A stretch of 64,000 nt of DNA from contig JAEXZY010000001.1 in assembly GCA_023404955.1 (NCBI GenBank), positions 51,269 to 115,268 of the forward strand, given 5' to 3'. The position numbers were made by a program, and so were the translations under genes. The notes beneath the pieces were generated by a model. It made no database searches, was not told the DNA's origin, and saw only the letters and a list, made by a program, of their open reading frames with translations. The DNA comes from Actinomycetes bacterium. GTDB taxonomy: Bacteria; Actinomycetota; Actinomycetes; Mycobacteriales; Mycobacteriaceae. This document shows positions 34,119 through 43,451 of the stretch, piece after piece. The first letter of the stretch is position 1; each line of letters opens with the position of its first letter.

Positions 34119-35164
34119 AACAGCTCTTTGGCCAGGAATTCCAGCGTGGCTTCGCGGGCAGGCGCGGAGGCCGGGCCGACCCCGCGGTGCGCCGAGGCTA
34201 CCGGGTGGACCATCACCTCATCGACATCGAAGGCCGCCGCCAGCTCGCGCACCTGCTCCGCCGCCTCCGACGGGCTACCGACCACCGCCTGACGCAGGCC
34301 GTGATCGATGACCGACTGAGCCCGCGGACCCATGTCCAACGCCTCGGCGTCCTCCACCAGATCGACGGCGGCCATCGGCGCTCCCGTGCGCAGCCGCGCC
34401 ATCATCTGCAGATTCGGGAGCACCAATCGCAGTGCCTCGTCCCGGGTTTCGGCGACCACCGCGTTGACCGTCAGGAACGTGACGGGCTCGGGCGTCAGCT
34501 CGCTGGGCCGGAATTCGGCACGGTAGGTCTCGAGCGCCTCCGCCGTGCCCTGCCCCGAGAAATGGTGGGCGAACACATACGGCAAGCCCTTCGCCGCGGC
34601 CAGGTGCGCCGAGTACATCGACGAGCCGAGCAGCCACAGCCTGGGCTCGGATGCGGCGGCCGGCGTGGCTTTGAGGATGTAGTTGTCCCGCATCAGGTCG
34701 CGGGGCAGTGCAACGCGCACCCCTTTGCGGCCCATCAGTGCGACGACGTCGTCGAGGTACTCCGGGAACGCCTCGATGTCGCGGTCATCACGGCCGGCCG
34801 CGCCGCGCAAGGCCATCGACGTGACCGGGTCGGAGCCGGGGGCACGGCCGATGCCGAGGTCGATCCGACCGGGATGGGCGGCCTCGAGGAGCGCGAACTG
34901 CTCGGCCACGGCGAGCGGCGCGTGGTTCGGCAGCATCACCCCGCCGGAGCCCAGGCGCAACGCCGACGTGTGCGCGGCCAGGTGGGCCAGCAGGACGGGC
35001 GGGCTGGTCGCGGCGACCGACGGCATGTTGTGGTGCTCGGCCACCCAGTAGCGGGTGTAGCCGAGGCGATCGGCGGCCTGTGCCAGGCGCGTCGTCGCGG
35101 CCAACGCATCCGAGGTGGTCTGGTCGGAGCGGACGGGGACGAGGTCGAGGACAGAGAGACGCAT
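34115..35164 (-). CDS. LLM-class flavin-dependent oxidoreductase (MsnO8-like)
   Basis: A 349-residue luciferase-like protein. It has LSVLDLVPVRSDQTTSDAL, YWVAEHHNMPSVAATSPPVL, GSGGVMLPNHAPLAVAEQFA and DLGIGRAPGSDP, the typical N-terminal half of the MsnO8 subgroup. The cofactor may be FMN or F420. The reaction is unknown. It is transcribed with udgB, 15 bp downstream of it. Confidence 0.9.
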   Translation of the reverse strand: MRLSVLDLVPVRSDQTTSDALAATTRLAQAADRLGYTRYWVAEHHNMPSVAATSPPVLLAHLAAHTSALRLGSGGVMLPNHAPLAVAEQFALLEAAHPGRIDLGIGRAPGSDPVTSMALRGAAGRDDRDIEAFPEYLDDVVALMGRKGVRVALPRDLMRDNYILKATPAAASEPRLWLLGSSMYSAHLAAAKGLPYVFAHHFSGQGTAEALETYRAEFRPSELTPEPVTFLTVNAVVAETRDEALRLVLPNLQMMARLRTGAPMAAVDLVEDAEALDMGPRAQSVIDHGLRQAVVGSPSEAAEQVRELAAAFDVDEVMVHPVASAHRGVGPASAPAREATLEFLAKELF

Positions 35165-35179
35165 TGAACGTGCAACGCC

Positions 35180-36022
35180 TCAGAGCGGCGCGACGTTCCC
35201 GTCCGTGCGAGCTCGCTCGAAAATGTCGTCCATCATCGCCGGGGTGAGCCGGCCGGTGAACGTGTTCTGCTGGCTGGGGTGGTAGCAGCCCACCAGCACC
35301 ACATCGCCCTGCGGTGTGTTCAACGGCGCCGCCACGCCGTGGCCGAACTTCGGGGCGGGCGTACCGACCGTGCCGCCGGCGCGCCGGATCAGCGCCAGCG
35401 CCGCCTGCCAGGCGATCCCGCCCAGCGCGACGATCACCCGCACGTGCGGGCCGACCAGGCGCCATTCGGCGTCCAGCCACGGCGCGCAGGTGCTGCGCTC
35501 GGCCGGCACGGGCGCGTTGCCGGGCGGTGCGCACCGTACCGCGGCGGCAACACGAACGCCGTTGAGCCCCAGCCCATCTCCGCTGTCGACCGCGGTGGGT
35601 TGGTTGGCCAGTCCCGTGCGGTGCAGAGATCCGAACAGGAAATCACCCGACCGGTCGCCGGTGAACACCCGACCGGTGCGGTTGGCGCCGTTGGCCGCGG
35701 GCGCGAGCCCGACGACGAGGATGGCCGGCCGCTCGGAGCCGAACCCTGGTGCGGGCCTCCCCCAGTACGGCTGGTCGGCGAACGACTTCCGCTTGACCAC
35801 GGCCACCTCTTCGCGCCACGCCACCAGGCGCGGGCACGCCCGGCACACCGACACCTCGGCGTCGAGCTGACTGACCGTCGTCGCGGCCTCCGCGAGTGCG
35901 GCCACCTCAGCCGGTGACCCGGCCGCGGGAGTGCGCTTTGTCGCGGGGTCACCCGGCCAGCCCGTGCCCGGGGGCACCGGCGAGGAGAACAGGTCCCCGG
36001 TGCGGGGGTGCGGCAACCTCAC
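35180..36022 (-). CDS. udgB: Type 5 uracil-DNA glycosylase UdgB
   Basis: A 280-residue iron-sulfur uracil-DNA glycosylase from GTG 36022. The iron-sulfur cysteines begin in EVSVCRACPRLVAWREE, and further ones are in AVRCAPPGN and STCAPWL. The active-site motif is GLAPAANGANRTGRVFTGDR and the DNA-binding motif is CYHPSQQNTFTGRLT. It removes uracil and deaminated or bulky bases in double-stranded DNA. Order and size fit Rv1259 (UdgB). It is divergent from the PknH-sensor lipoprotein gene. Confidence 0.95.
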   Translation of the reverse strand: MRLPHPRTGDLFSSPVPPGTGWPGDPATKRTPAAGSPAEVAALAEAATTVSQLDAEVSVCRACPRLVAWREEVAVVKRKSFADQPYWGRPAPGFGSERPAILVVGLAPAANGANRTGRVFTGDRSGDFLFGSLHRTGLANQPTAVDSGDGLGLNGVRVAAAVRCAPPGNAPVPAERSTCAPWLDAEWRLVGPHVRVIVALGGIAWQAALALIRRAGGTVGTPAPKFGHGVAAPLNTPQGDVVLVGCYHPSQQNTFTGRLTPAMMDDIFERARTDGNVAPL

Positions 36023-36150
36023 CGGTCGACCAGTTCGTTACCAGAAAGCACGGTTCATCGTTATCACGAAACACCGTTTACCTCACCCGCATGCCGGGCA
36101 GCATTGCTCATCATGGATCGCCTGGGAACCCGAGCGAGGTGGGGAGAAAC

Positions 36151-36828
36151 ATGCGACGAGCACACGCGGCGGTCATCGGTATCTGCGTCCTGGTGACAGG
36201 ATGCGGCGCGACCGTCAGCAACGCCGAGTCGCCGGCGCCGAGAACGATGATCCCGCGCCCGCTGACCGAGCGGGAACTCCCCAAACTCCTGCTGACCCCC
36301 GAACAGGTGGCGCAGGCGATGGCCTCGCCCCCGATGACGGTCACCGAATCGCAGTCCGCGATGTCGGACAACAGCGCGATCATGGCGCCGCCGGAGTGCC
36401 TGGCCCTCGACGGTGCCGCGGAGGCGGCCGTGTACTCGGCGAGCGGCTTCATCGCCGAACGGGACCAGAGCCTCAACGACGGCGACGCATTCAAGCACTA
36501 TTCCAAGCAGGCCGTCGTGCTGTTCCCCTACCTCGAGAAGGCCACCGAGTTCTTCGACGCCTCGGTCCAGCAGTGGCCGGCCTGCCATCAGTACACGCAC
36601 ACCCAGAGCGGAACCGAGTGGACCGTCGGCGAGATCCGCGCCGCCGACCACGTTCTGAGCACGGTGTCGACCCTGAATGAAGCGGCGGCCCCCGGTTGGG
36701 GGTGCGGGCGGGCCCTGGCCCAGGCCAACAACGTGATCGTCGACGTCAACACCTGCAGCACCGATCCCGCCGACACCGCGGTCAAGATCGCCCAGCAGAT
36801 CGCCGCCAACGTCGCGGCGACGTGGTGA
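36151..36828 (+). CDS. Lipoprotein with PknH-type extracellular sensor domain
   Basis: From ATG 36151 behind a strong GGGGAG ribosome site, 225 residues. The signal peptide MRRAHAAVIGICVLVTGC ends in a lipobox. The mature region matches the PknH C-terminal sensor fold by its features: LLTPEQVAQAM at the start, paired cysteines around PPECLALDG and WPACHQY, then GWGCGRALAQANNVIVDVNT. The domain binds unknown ligands. It is 28 bp upstream of the tap-like gene with the same direction. The upstream 128 bp is shared with udgB. Confidence 0.9.
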   Translation: MRRAHAAVIGICVLVTGCGATVSNAESPAPRTMIPRPLTERELPKLLLTPEQVAQAMASPPMTVTESQSAMSDNSAIMAPPECLALDGAAEAAVYSASGFIAERDQSLNDGDAFKHYSKQAVVLFPYLEKATEFFDASVQQWPACHQYTHTQSGTEWTVGEIRAADHVLSTVSTLNEAAAPGWGCGRALAQANNVIVDVNTCSTDPADTAVKIAQQIAANVAATW

Positions 36829-36856
36829 CCGAGCAGGAGCTTGCTACCGTGCGGCG

Positions 36857-38092
36857 ATGAGCCGGCGCGGCCCCCTGCTGCTGATCCTGTTCGCCGCGTT
36901 GATGGCGGGCGCGGGAAACGGTATCTCACTGGTCGCGTTTCCGTGGCTGGTGCTGCAGCGCACCGGGTCGGCGCTGGACGCCTCGGTGGTCGCGATGGCC
37001 GGGACACTGCCGCTGCTGGCGGCGACGCTGATCGCCGGTGCCGCGGTCGACTTCCTGGGCCGCCGGCGCGTCTCGATGATCTCCGACGCCCTCTCGGCCC
37101 TGTCGGTGGCGGCGGTCCCAGTGCTCGCGCTGCTGTTCGGTGCGCAGGCCGTCAACGTCGCGGTGTTGGCCGGATTGGCCGCTCTCGGCGCGCTTTTCGA
37201 TCCGGCGGGAATGACGGCGCGGGAGACCATGTTGCCCGAGGCCGCCCAGCGGGCCGGCTGGACCCTCGACCACGCGAACTCGTTCTACGAGGCGGCGTTC
37301 AACCTCGCCTACATCGTCGGGCCGGGCATCGGCGGTCTGCTGATCGCCACGTTGGGCGGGATCAACACGATGTGGGTGACCGCAGGTGCCTTCGTGCTCT
37401 CGATAATCGCGATCGCGGTGCTGCGCCTCGAGGGCGCGGGGACGCCGGATCCATCGGCCCGAGACGGCGGGGTGTGGGCCGGCATCGTCGAGGGGCTGCG
37501 CTTCGTGTGGCGCCACCCGGTACTGCGGACCTTGGCGTTCGTGGATCTGGCGGCGACCGGTCTCTACATGCCCATGGAAAGCGTGCTCTTCCCGAAATAC
37601 TTCACCGACCGCGACGAGCCCGCCCAGCTGGGCTGGGTGCTGATGGCGCTCAGCATCGGCGGACTGGTCGGCGCGCTGGGCTATGCGGTGCTGTCCCGGT
37701 TCACCCGGCGCCGCACCGTGATGATGACCGCGGTGCTCACGCTGGGGGTGGCCATGACGATCATCGCATTCCTGCCGCCGCTACCGCTGATCCTCGTGCT
37801 GTGCGCGGTCGTGGGTTTCGTCTACGGCCCGATCGCCCCCATCTACAACTACGTCATGCAGACCCAGGCGCCGCCACACCTGCGGGGCCGCGTGGTGGGC
37901 GTGATGGGGTCGCTGGCCTACGCCGCGGGCCCGCTCGGTCTGATCGTCGCCGGGCCGTTGGCCGATGCCGCCGGGTTGCACGCGACCTTCTTGGCGCTGT
38001 CACTGCCGATGCTGGTGCTCGGCGTCGCCACGGTGTTCTTACGGCCATTACGAGAGCTCGATCGTGGGCCGCACGCTGGGTGTAGCTCGTAG
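36857..38092 (+). CDS. tap: Tap-like MFS drug efflux transporter (Rv1258c-like)
   Basis: A 411-residue major facilitator with about 12 membrane helices. It contains the loop motif DFLGRRRVSMISDALSAL between helices 2 and 3, and the mid-protein AEVL-type FYEAAFNLAYIVGPGIGGLL. The second half is RFTRRRTVMMTAVLTLG onwards. The order (udgB, lipoprotein, tap, GlcD-like) and size correspond to M. tuberculosis Rv1258c, the Tap pump that exports tetracycline and aminoglycosides. Here it probably shares a transcript with the lipoprotein gene. Confidence 0.88.
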   Translation: MSRRGPLLLILFAALMAGAGNGISLVAFPWLVLQRTGSALDASVVAMAGTLPLLAATLIAGAAVDFLGRRRVSMISDALSALSVAAVPVLALLFGAQAVNVAVLAGLAALGALFDPAGMTARETMLPEAAQRAGWTLDHANSFYEAAFNLAYIVGPGIGGLLIATLGGINTMWVTAGAFVLSIIAIAVLRLEGAGTPDPSARDGGVWAGIVEGLRFVWRHPVLRTLAFVDLAATGLYMPMESVLFPKYFTDRDEPAQLGWVLMALSIGGLVGALGYAVLSRFTRRRTVMMTAVLTLGVAMTIIAFLPPLPLILVLCAVVGFVYGPIAPIYNYVMQTQAPPHLRGRVVGVMGSLAYAAGPLGLIVAGPLADAAGLHATFLALSLPMLVLGVATVFLRPLRELDRGPHAGCSS

Positions 38093-38102
38093 CATCGAGT
38101 GT

Positions 38103-39470
38103 GTGGCTTCCGACACGCTCAGCGAACTGACCGCCTCCCTGCCCGAGGGCACTGTCGTCACCGATCCCGACATCGTGGCGTCGTACCGGCAGGATCGCGC
38201 TGCCGATCCGAGCGCGGGCACGCCGCTGGCCGTGGTGCGGCCGCGACGCACCGACGAGGTGCAGACCGTGTTGCGCTGGGCCAGCGCCCACCGGATCGCC
38301 GTCGTCCCCCGCGGCATGGGTACCGGATTGTCCGGCGGTGCAACGGCTCTCGACGGCGGCATCGTGCTGTCCACCGAGAAGATGCGGGACATCTCGATCG
38401 ATCCGGTCACCCGCACGGCTGTCGTCCAACCCGGTCTGCTCAACGCGGAGGTCAAGAAGGCCGTCGCCGAGCACGGACTGTGGTATCCGCCCGACCCGTC
38501 GTCCTATGAGATCTGCAGTATCGGCGGGAACATCGCCACGAACGCGGGCGGCCTGTGCTGCGTCAAGTACGGCGTCACCACCGACTACGTGCTCGGCATG
38601 CAGGTGGTGCTGGCCGACGGGACCGCGGTACGGCTCGGGGGTCCGCGCTTGAAAGACGTTGCGGGACTGTCGTTGACGAAGCTCTTCGTGGGCAGCGAGG
38701 GCACCCTCGGCGTGGTCACCGAGGCGACGTTAAAACTGCTGCCCGCCCAGTCCGGCGCCTGCACCGTGGTCGCGACGTTCGATTCGGTCGAGGCCGCCGC
38801 GCGCGCCGTCGTCACGATCACCGGCAGGATCCGGCCGTCCATGCTCGAGTTCATGGACGCCGTGGCGATCAACGCCGTCGAAGACAAGCTGCGCATGGGC
38901 CTGGACCGCAACGCCGCGGCGATGATGGTCGCCGCCAGCGACGACCGCGGGCCCGCGGGCGCACGCGATGCCGAATACATGGCCGAGGTGTTCACCGAAC
39001 ACGGTGCCACAGCGGTGTTCTCGACGTCCGACCCCGACGAGGGCGAGGCCTTCGTCGCCGCCAGGCGGTACGCGATTCCCGCAGTCGAAGCCCGGGGGTC
39101 ACTGCTGCTCGAGGACGTCGGTGTGCCGCTGCCTGCGCTGGCCGATCTGGTCGGCGGGGTCGAGAAGATCGCCGCCAATCACGACCTGATGATCTCGGTG
39201 ATCGCGCATGCGGGCGACGGCAACACCCATCCGCTGATCGTCTTCGATCCCGCCGATGCGGCGATGGAGCAGCGTGCGCAGCAGGCGTTCGGCGAGATCA
39301 TGGACCTCGCCGTCTCCCTGGGCGGCACGATCACCGGCGAGCACGGCGTGGGCCGGCTGAAGCGACCGTGGCTCGCGGGTCAGCTCGGGCCCGAGGTGAT
39401 GGAACTCAACCGGCGGATCAAGTCCGCGCTGGATCCTGCCGGCATCCTGAATCCCGGCACGGCGTTCTGA
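38103..39470 (+). CDS. GlcD-like FAD-linked oxidase (Rv1257c-like)
   Basis: I start at GTG 38103, giving 455 residues, the recalled length of Rv1257c. The FAD-binding (PCMH) domain has VVPRGMGTGLSGGATALDGG, PPDPSSYEICSIGGNIATN and KLFVGSEGTLGVVTEATLK. The C-terminal FAD-oxidase domain ends in IAHAGDGNTHPLIVF, GEHGVGRLKRPWL and SALDPAGILNPG. It oxidises a 2-hydroxy acid (glycolate or D-lactate type). The gene follows tap with ten bases between. Confidence 0.92.
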   Translation: MASDTLSELTASLPEGTVVTDPDIVASYRQDRAADPSAGTPLAVVRPRRTDEVQTVLRWASAHRIAVVPRGMGTGLSGGATALDGGIVLSTEKMRDISIDPVTRTAVVQPGLLNAEVKKAVAEHGLWYPPDPSSYEICSIGGNIATNAGGLCCVKYGVTTDYVLGMQVVLADGTAVRLGGPRLKDVAGLSLTKLFVGSEGTLGVVTEATLKLLPAQSGACTVVATFDSVEAAARAVVTITGRIRPSMLEFMDAVAINAVEDKLRMGLDRNAAAMMVAASDDRGPAGARDAEYMAEVFTEHGATAVFSTSDPDEGEAFVAARRYAIPAVEARGSLLLEDVGVPLPALADLVGGVEKIAANHDLMISVIAHAGDGNTHPLIVFDPADAAMEQRAQQAFGEIMDLAVSLGGTITGEHGVGRLKRPWLAGQLGPEVMELNRRIKSALDPAGILNPGTAF

Positions 39471-39474
39471 TCGT

Positions 39475-39560
39475 CAATTACATAATTACGACTATGTAGA
39501 AGTCCCTGTGAGCGAAATCGAGGGCCGTCTTATCGGACCATGGCTCGCAACTACATAACT
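39475..39560. promoter_or_regulatory. Repeated TACATA operator upstream of marR-mmpS-mmpL
   Basis: CAATTACATAATT (39475-39487) and CAACTACATAACT (39548-39560) are 11/13 identical direct copies. Between them, CTATGTAG (39492-39499) is an inverted copy of the core. The 109-bp gap is AT-rich for this genome, and the second copy ends 19 bp before the marR start. This fits an autoregulated MarR promoter with one operator near each end. Binding is inferred. Confidence 0.6.
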
Positions 39561-39579
39561 GCAGTGATATATATACGCA

Positions 39580-40071
39580 GTGCCCGACCGCGCCGCTCCC
39601 GCTGTCGTCGACAGCATCGGTCTTCTCGTCGACCATGCTGCCGACCTCCTCGTACGACACCTCAGTGACCGTGCCGACATGACGGCGTCTGCCGGATTCG
39701 TCATGAACCGGCTGCACCGGGAAGGTCCGACGCGACTGACCACGCTGGCCGCCAAGGAAGGCGTCAGCCAGCCGTCGATGACGCAACTGATCCAGCGACT
39801 CGAGCGGCGCGGTCTGGTGGCCAAGGTCGCCGACCCGGGCGACGGTCGGGCGTCCCTGATCGGCGTCACCGAGGACGGCGTCGAGTTGATGGATCAGCGC
39901 GCGGCCGCACGCCGCGAGCGCCTCTCACACCTACTCGCGGCGATCAGCGACGAGGAACGCGACGCTCTGACACTCGCCGCGCGCGTCGCCCTGCCCGTCC
40001 TGCAGTCGCTGGCCGACACCGCCGACACGCTGTGCTCTGGTTCCGGGGCGGACGACGGAGGCCTGGCATGA
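39580..40071 (+). CDS. MarR-family transcriptional regulator
   Basis: A 163-residue regulator from GTG 39580. The winged helix has LTTLAAKEGVSQPSMTQLIQ followed by RLERRGLVAKVADPGDGRAS (recognition helix and wing). Its stop overlaps the mmpS start (ATGA), so it is the first gene of an mmpSL operon and probably represses it. The M. tuberculosis MmpS5/L5 regulator Rv0678 is also MarR-like but is transcribed divergently, so this arrangement differs. The likely inducer is a small hydrophobic compound. Confidence 0.92.
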   Translation: MPDRAAPAVVDSIGLLVDHAADLLVRHLSDRADMTASAGFVMNRLHREGPTRLTTLAAKEGVSQPSMTQLIQRLERRGLVAKVADPGDGRASLIGVTEDGVELMDQRAAARRERLSHLLAAISDEERDALTLAARVALPVLQSLADTADTLCSGSGADDGGLA

Positions 40072-40502
40072 AGCTCCTGCGCAGAGCACTGCAGAAGGTG
40101 TGGATCCCGCTCGTATTGATCGTGGTGCTGGCGGTGTCCGGCCTGGTCGTCTCCCGCCTGCATCGCCAGTTCGCCTCCCAGGACCTGAACGCCAATGCCG
40201 GAGCGGGCATCGAAATCGTGCAGTTCAACCCGAAAGTGATGGTCTATGACGTGTGGGGCGACCCGGGCACGACGGCCGAGATCAGCTACTTCGATCCCGA
40301 CGCCAACGTGCACACGCTGACCGCGCCACTGCCCTGGACGGTCACGCTGTCCACGACGCTGCCCACCGTCAGCGCGAACCTGATGGCCCGTGCCGACGGC
40401 GACTCCGTCGGGTGCCGGGTCACCGTCAACGGCGCCGTCCGTGACGAACGTCAGACCGACGGCGTCGACGCCCAGACCTATTGCTTGGTCAAGTCCGCAT
40501 GA
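40068..40502 (+). CDS. mmpS: MmpS-family membrane accessory protein
   Basis: A 144-residue MmpS protein from ATG 40068. One N-terminal membrane helix (VWIPLVLIVVLAVSGLVVSR) is followed by a periplasmic beta domain with KVMVYDVWGDPGTTAEISYF and PWTVTLSTTLPTVSANLMA, and a disulfide pair suggested by VGCRV and YCLV. It should assist the MmpL transporter encoded next (ATGA overlap). The MmpS4/5 type is most similar by eye. Confidence 0.94.
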   Translation: MKLLRRALQKVWIPLVLIVVLAVSGLVVSRLHRQFASQDLNANAGAGIEIVQFNPKVMVYDVWGDPGTTAEISYFDPDANVHTLTAPLPWTVTLSTTLPTVSANLMARADGDSVGCRVTVNGAVRDERQTDGVDAQTYCLVKSA

Positions 40503-43432
40503 GCGCGCACAGCAAGCGATTCGCGCACCGTCCGGAAAAGCACGTCAAAGGACATCCCGTCGCGCACGTGCTGCGCATCCTGTCCGTCCCGATCATCCTG
40601 GCGTGGATCGCCATCGCCGTCCTGGTGAACGTCATCGCCCCCCAGCTCGAGGTGGTGGGCGAAGAGCACTCGGCGCCGATGACCCCGAACGACGCTCCCT
40701 CGGTGCAGGCCATGAAAGAGATGGGGGCGAATTTCACGGAGTTCGACTCCAACAGCACCGTCATGGTGATCGTGGAGGGTCAGCAGCCCCTCGGCCCCGA
40801 TGCCCATCAGTACTACGACGCGATCATCGCCAAGCTGCGCCGAGACCCCGAGCACATCCAGCACATCCAGGACTTCTGGGGAGACACGCTGACCGCGGCG
40901 GGCGCCCAGAGTTCCGACGGCAAAGCCGCCTACGTGATGCTGAACCTGGCCGGTGAACAGGGACAGACCCTGTCCAACACCGGCGTCGAGCACGTGCGCG
41001 AAGCCATCGCCGACACCCCCGCGCCGCAGGGCGTGCAGGCCTACGTCGCCGGGCCCGCCGCGCTGACCGACGACATGCACGTCATCGGCAACGCGAGCCT
41101 CGGCCAGATCACGCTCTACACCCTCCTCGCGATCTTCTTCATGCTGCTGGTGGTCTACCGCTCGCTCGTCACGACCCTTGTGCAGCTGTTCCTCACCGCG
41201 ATCGGCCTGCTGACCGCTCGCGGCGTGGTATCGGTGCTCGCCGACAACGGCGCCTTCGGCCTGACCACGTTCGCGGGCAACATCCTGACGATGCTCGCGA
41301 TCGCGGCGGCCACCGATTACGGCATCTTCATCTTCGGCCGCTATCGCGAAGCGCGCAGTGCGGGTGAGGACCGGGAGACCGCGTATCACACCACCTTCCG
41401 CTCGGTGACCCCGGTGATCATCGGCTCCGGGTTGACGATCGCCGGAGCCACCTACTGCCTGTCCTTCGCGCGGCTGCCCTACTTCTCGACCATGGGAGAG
41501 CCGGTGGCGATCGGCATGGTCGTCGTCGTCGCCTCCGCGGTCACGCTCGGCCCCGCAGTTCTGTTCCTCGGCAGCAAGATCCGTCTCTTCGAGTCGAAAC
41601 GCGATGCCCGTAGTCGCTTCTGGCGTCGGGTCGGCACAGCGGTGGTGCGCTGGCCCGGCCCGATCCTGGTGGCCAGTGCGTTCGTCGTGCTCATCGGACT
41701 GGTCGCGATCCCCGGCTACAAGCCGGCCTACAACGACCGCTACTACCTCCCCGACAGCGCGCAGGTCAACGTCGGGTATGCCGCCGCCGACCGGCATTTC
41801 ACCCCGGCCCGGATGAATCCGGACATCATCATGGTCGAAGCCGACCACGACATGCGCAATCCCGGTGACATGCTGGTGCTGAACGCGATCGGCCGCAACG
41901 TGATGCAGGCACGCGGCATCGCCATGGTGCAGAGCATCACCCGTCCGCTCGGTATCCCCATACAGCACAGCTCGATTCCGTTCCAGACCAGCGTGTCCGG
42001 ACAGGTGCAGAATCAGAACCTGCCATTCCAGCAGGCTCAATTGGACAACATGAAGAAGATGGCCGAGGCCACCCAGGCCAACATCGACATCATGGAGAAG
42101 CAGTATCAGCTCTCCCTCAAACAGACTCAGCTGACGCAGGATTCAGCACAGAAGTCCAAGGAGCTGCTTCAGATCACCGAGCAGGTCCGCGACAACATCG
42201 CCAACTTCGACGACCAGTTCCGGCCGCTGCGCAACTACTTCTACTGGGAACCCCACTGTTTCGACATCCCGATGTGTGCCGCGCTGCGCTCGGTGTTCGA
42301 CTCCCTCGACGGGATCTCGGAGCTGGCCGACAAATTCAACGCCATCACCGCCAGCCTGGACAAGCTGGATGCGCTTCAGCCTCAGCTCGTTGCGCTGCTA
42401 CCACCGCAGATCGCCATTCAGGAACGCAACCGCGAGCTGACGCTGTCGAACTACGCGACCACGGGTGGCACCAACAATCAGAGCCAGGAGGCGCTGGTCA
42501 ACGCCACCGCAATGGGTAAGGCCTTCGACGACGCCAAGAACGATGACTCGTTCTACCTACCACCGGAGGCGTTCGACAACCCGGACTTCAAGCGTGGCCT
42601 GAAGTTGTTCCTGTCGCCGGACGGCAAAGCAGCCAGAATGATCGTCACCCATCAGGGCAATCCGGCTGACCCCGAGGGTATTCCGCACATCGACGCCATC
42701 AAGGACGCGGCGTTCGATGCTTTGAAAGCCACTCCGATGTCGGACGCCAAGATCTATGTCGCGGGTCTCGCTTCGACGAACAAAGACATCCAGGAAGGGA
42801 TGACGTACGACCTGCTGATCTCCGCGCTGGCAGCGTTGGCGCTCATCTTGCTGGTCATGATGTTCATCACCCGGAGTATCGTGGCCGCGATCGTGATCGT
42901 CGGTACCGTCGCGCTGTCCCTCGGGGCGTCCGTCGGTCTGTCAGTCTTGTTGTGGCAGTACATCTTCGGCATCCATCTGTTCTGGATCGTCGTTCCGTTG
43001 GCGATCATCTTGTTGCTGGCGGTCGGTGCGGACTACAACTTGCTGCTGATCTCACGGTTCGAGGAAGAAATGCACGCGGGTCTGCGCACCGGCATCATCC
43101 GAGCGATGGCCGGTACCGGCCGCGTCGTCACCGCAGCCGGATTGGTGTTCGCGGCAACGATGTCGTCGTTCATCTTCAGCGACCTGGTGGTGCTCGGTCA
43201 GATCGGCACCACGATCGGGCTCGGTCTCTTGTTCGACACCCTGGTGGTGCGCTCCTTTATGACGCCCGCCATCGCGGCACTACTGGGCCGCTGGTTCTGG
43301 TGGCCGCTGAACGTACGGCCCAGCCCGGCCAGCCGGATGTTCCGGCCGTACGGAACCCGCACCGCGGTAAGGGAGTTGCTGCACCTCGACGAGCGCAAGA
43401 GGGACACCCCGACAGCGACCGCCGAGAGCTGA
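40499..43432 (+). CDS. mmpL: MmpL-family RND transporter (MmpL4/5 type)
   Basis: A 977-residue RND transporter from ATG 40499. It has about 12 membrane helices, the first large loop with SAPMTPNDAPSVQAM, and the first-half ITLYTLLAIFFMLLVVYRSL and AAATDYGIFIFGRYREARSA proton-relay segment. In the second half VGADYNLLLISRFEEE is the counterpart. A glutamine/lysine-rich coiled coil at about residues 520-570 in the second loop is characteristic of MmpL4/MmpL5. It likely exports siderophores or drugs. The tail ends soon after the last helix. Confidence 0.95.
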   Translation: MSAHSKRFAHRPEKHVKGHPVAHVLRILSVPIILAWIAIAVLVNVIAPQLEVVGEEHSAPMTPNDAPSVQAMKEMGANFTEFDSNSTVMVIVEGQQPLGPDAHQYYDAIIAKLRRDPEHIQHIQDFWGDTLTAAGAQSSDGKAAYVMLNLAGEQGQTLSNTGVEHVREAIADTPAPQGVQAYVAGPAALTDDMHVIGNASLGQITLYTLLAIFFMLLVVYRSLVTTLVQLFLTAIGLLTARGVVSVLADNGAFGLTTFAGNILTMLAIAAATDYGIFIFGRYREARSAGEDRETAYHTTFRSVTPVIIGSGLTIAGATYCLSFARLPYFSTMGEPVAIGMVVVVASAVTLGPAVLFLGSKIRLFESKRDARSRFWRRVGTAVVRWPGPILVASAFVVLIGLVAIPGYKPAYNDRYYLPDSAQVNVGYAAADRHFTPARMNPDIIMVEADHDMRNPGDMLVLNAIGRNVMQARGIAMVQSITRPLGIPIQHSSIPFQTSVSGQVQNQNLPFQQAQLDNMKKMAEATQANIDIMEKQYQLSLKQTQLTQDSAQKSKELLQITEQVRDNIANFDDQFRPLRNYFYWEPHCFDIPMCAALRSVFDSLDGISELADKFNAITASLDKLDALQPQLVALLPPQIAIQERNRELTLSNYATTGGTNNQSQEALVNATAMGKAFDDAKNDDSFYLPPEAFDNPDFKRGLKLFLSPDGKAARMIVTHQGNPADPEGIPHIDAIKDAAFDALKATPMSDAKIYVAGLASTNKDIQEGMTYDLLISALAALALILLVMMFITRSIVAAIVIVGTVALSLGASVGLSVLLWQYIFGIHLFWIVVPLAIILLLAVGADYNLLLISRFEEEMHAGLRTGIIRAMAGTGRVVTAAGLVFAATMSSFIFSDLVVLGQIGTTIGLGLLFDTLVVRSFMTPAIAALLGRWFWWPLNVRPSPASRMFRPYGTRTAVRELLHLDERKRDTPTATAES

Positions 43433-43451
43433 CCGGCGCCAGTGCCGGTCA
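43430..43451. terminator. Bidirectional hairpin between mmpL and DUF1275 gene
   Basis: TGACCGGC, six bases, GCCGGTCA: perfect 8-bp arms that include the stop codons of both convergent genes. There is no T-run, as is common in mycobacteria. Its position makes a shared terminator likely. Confidence 0.65.
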
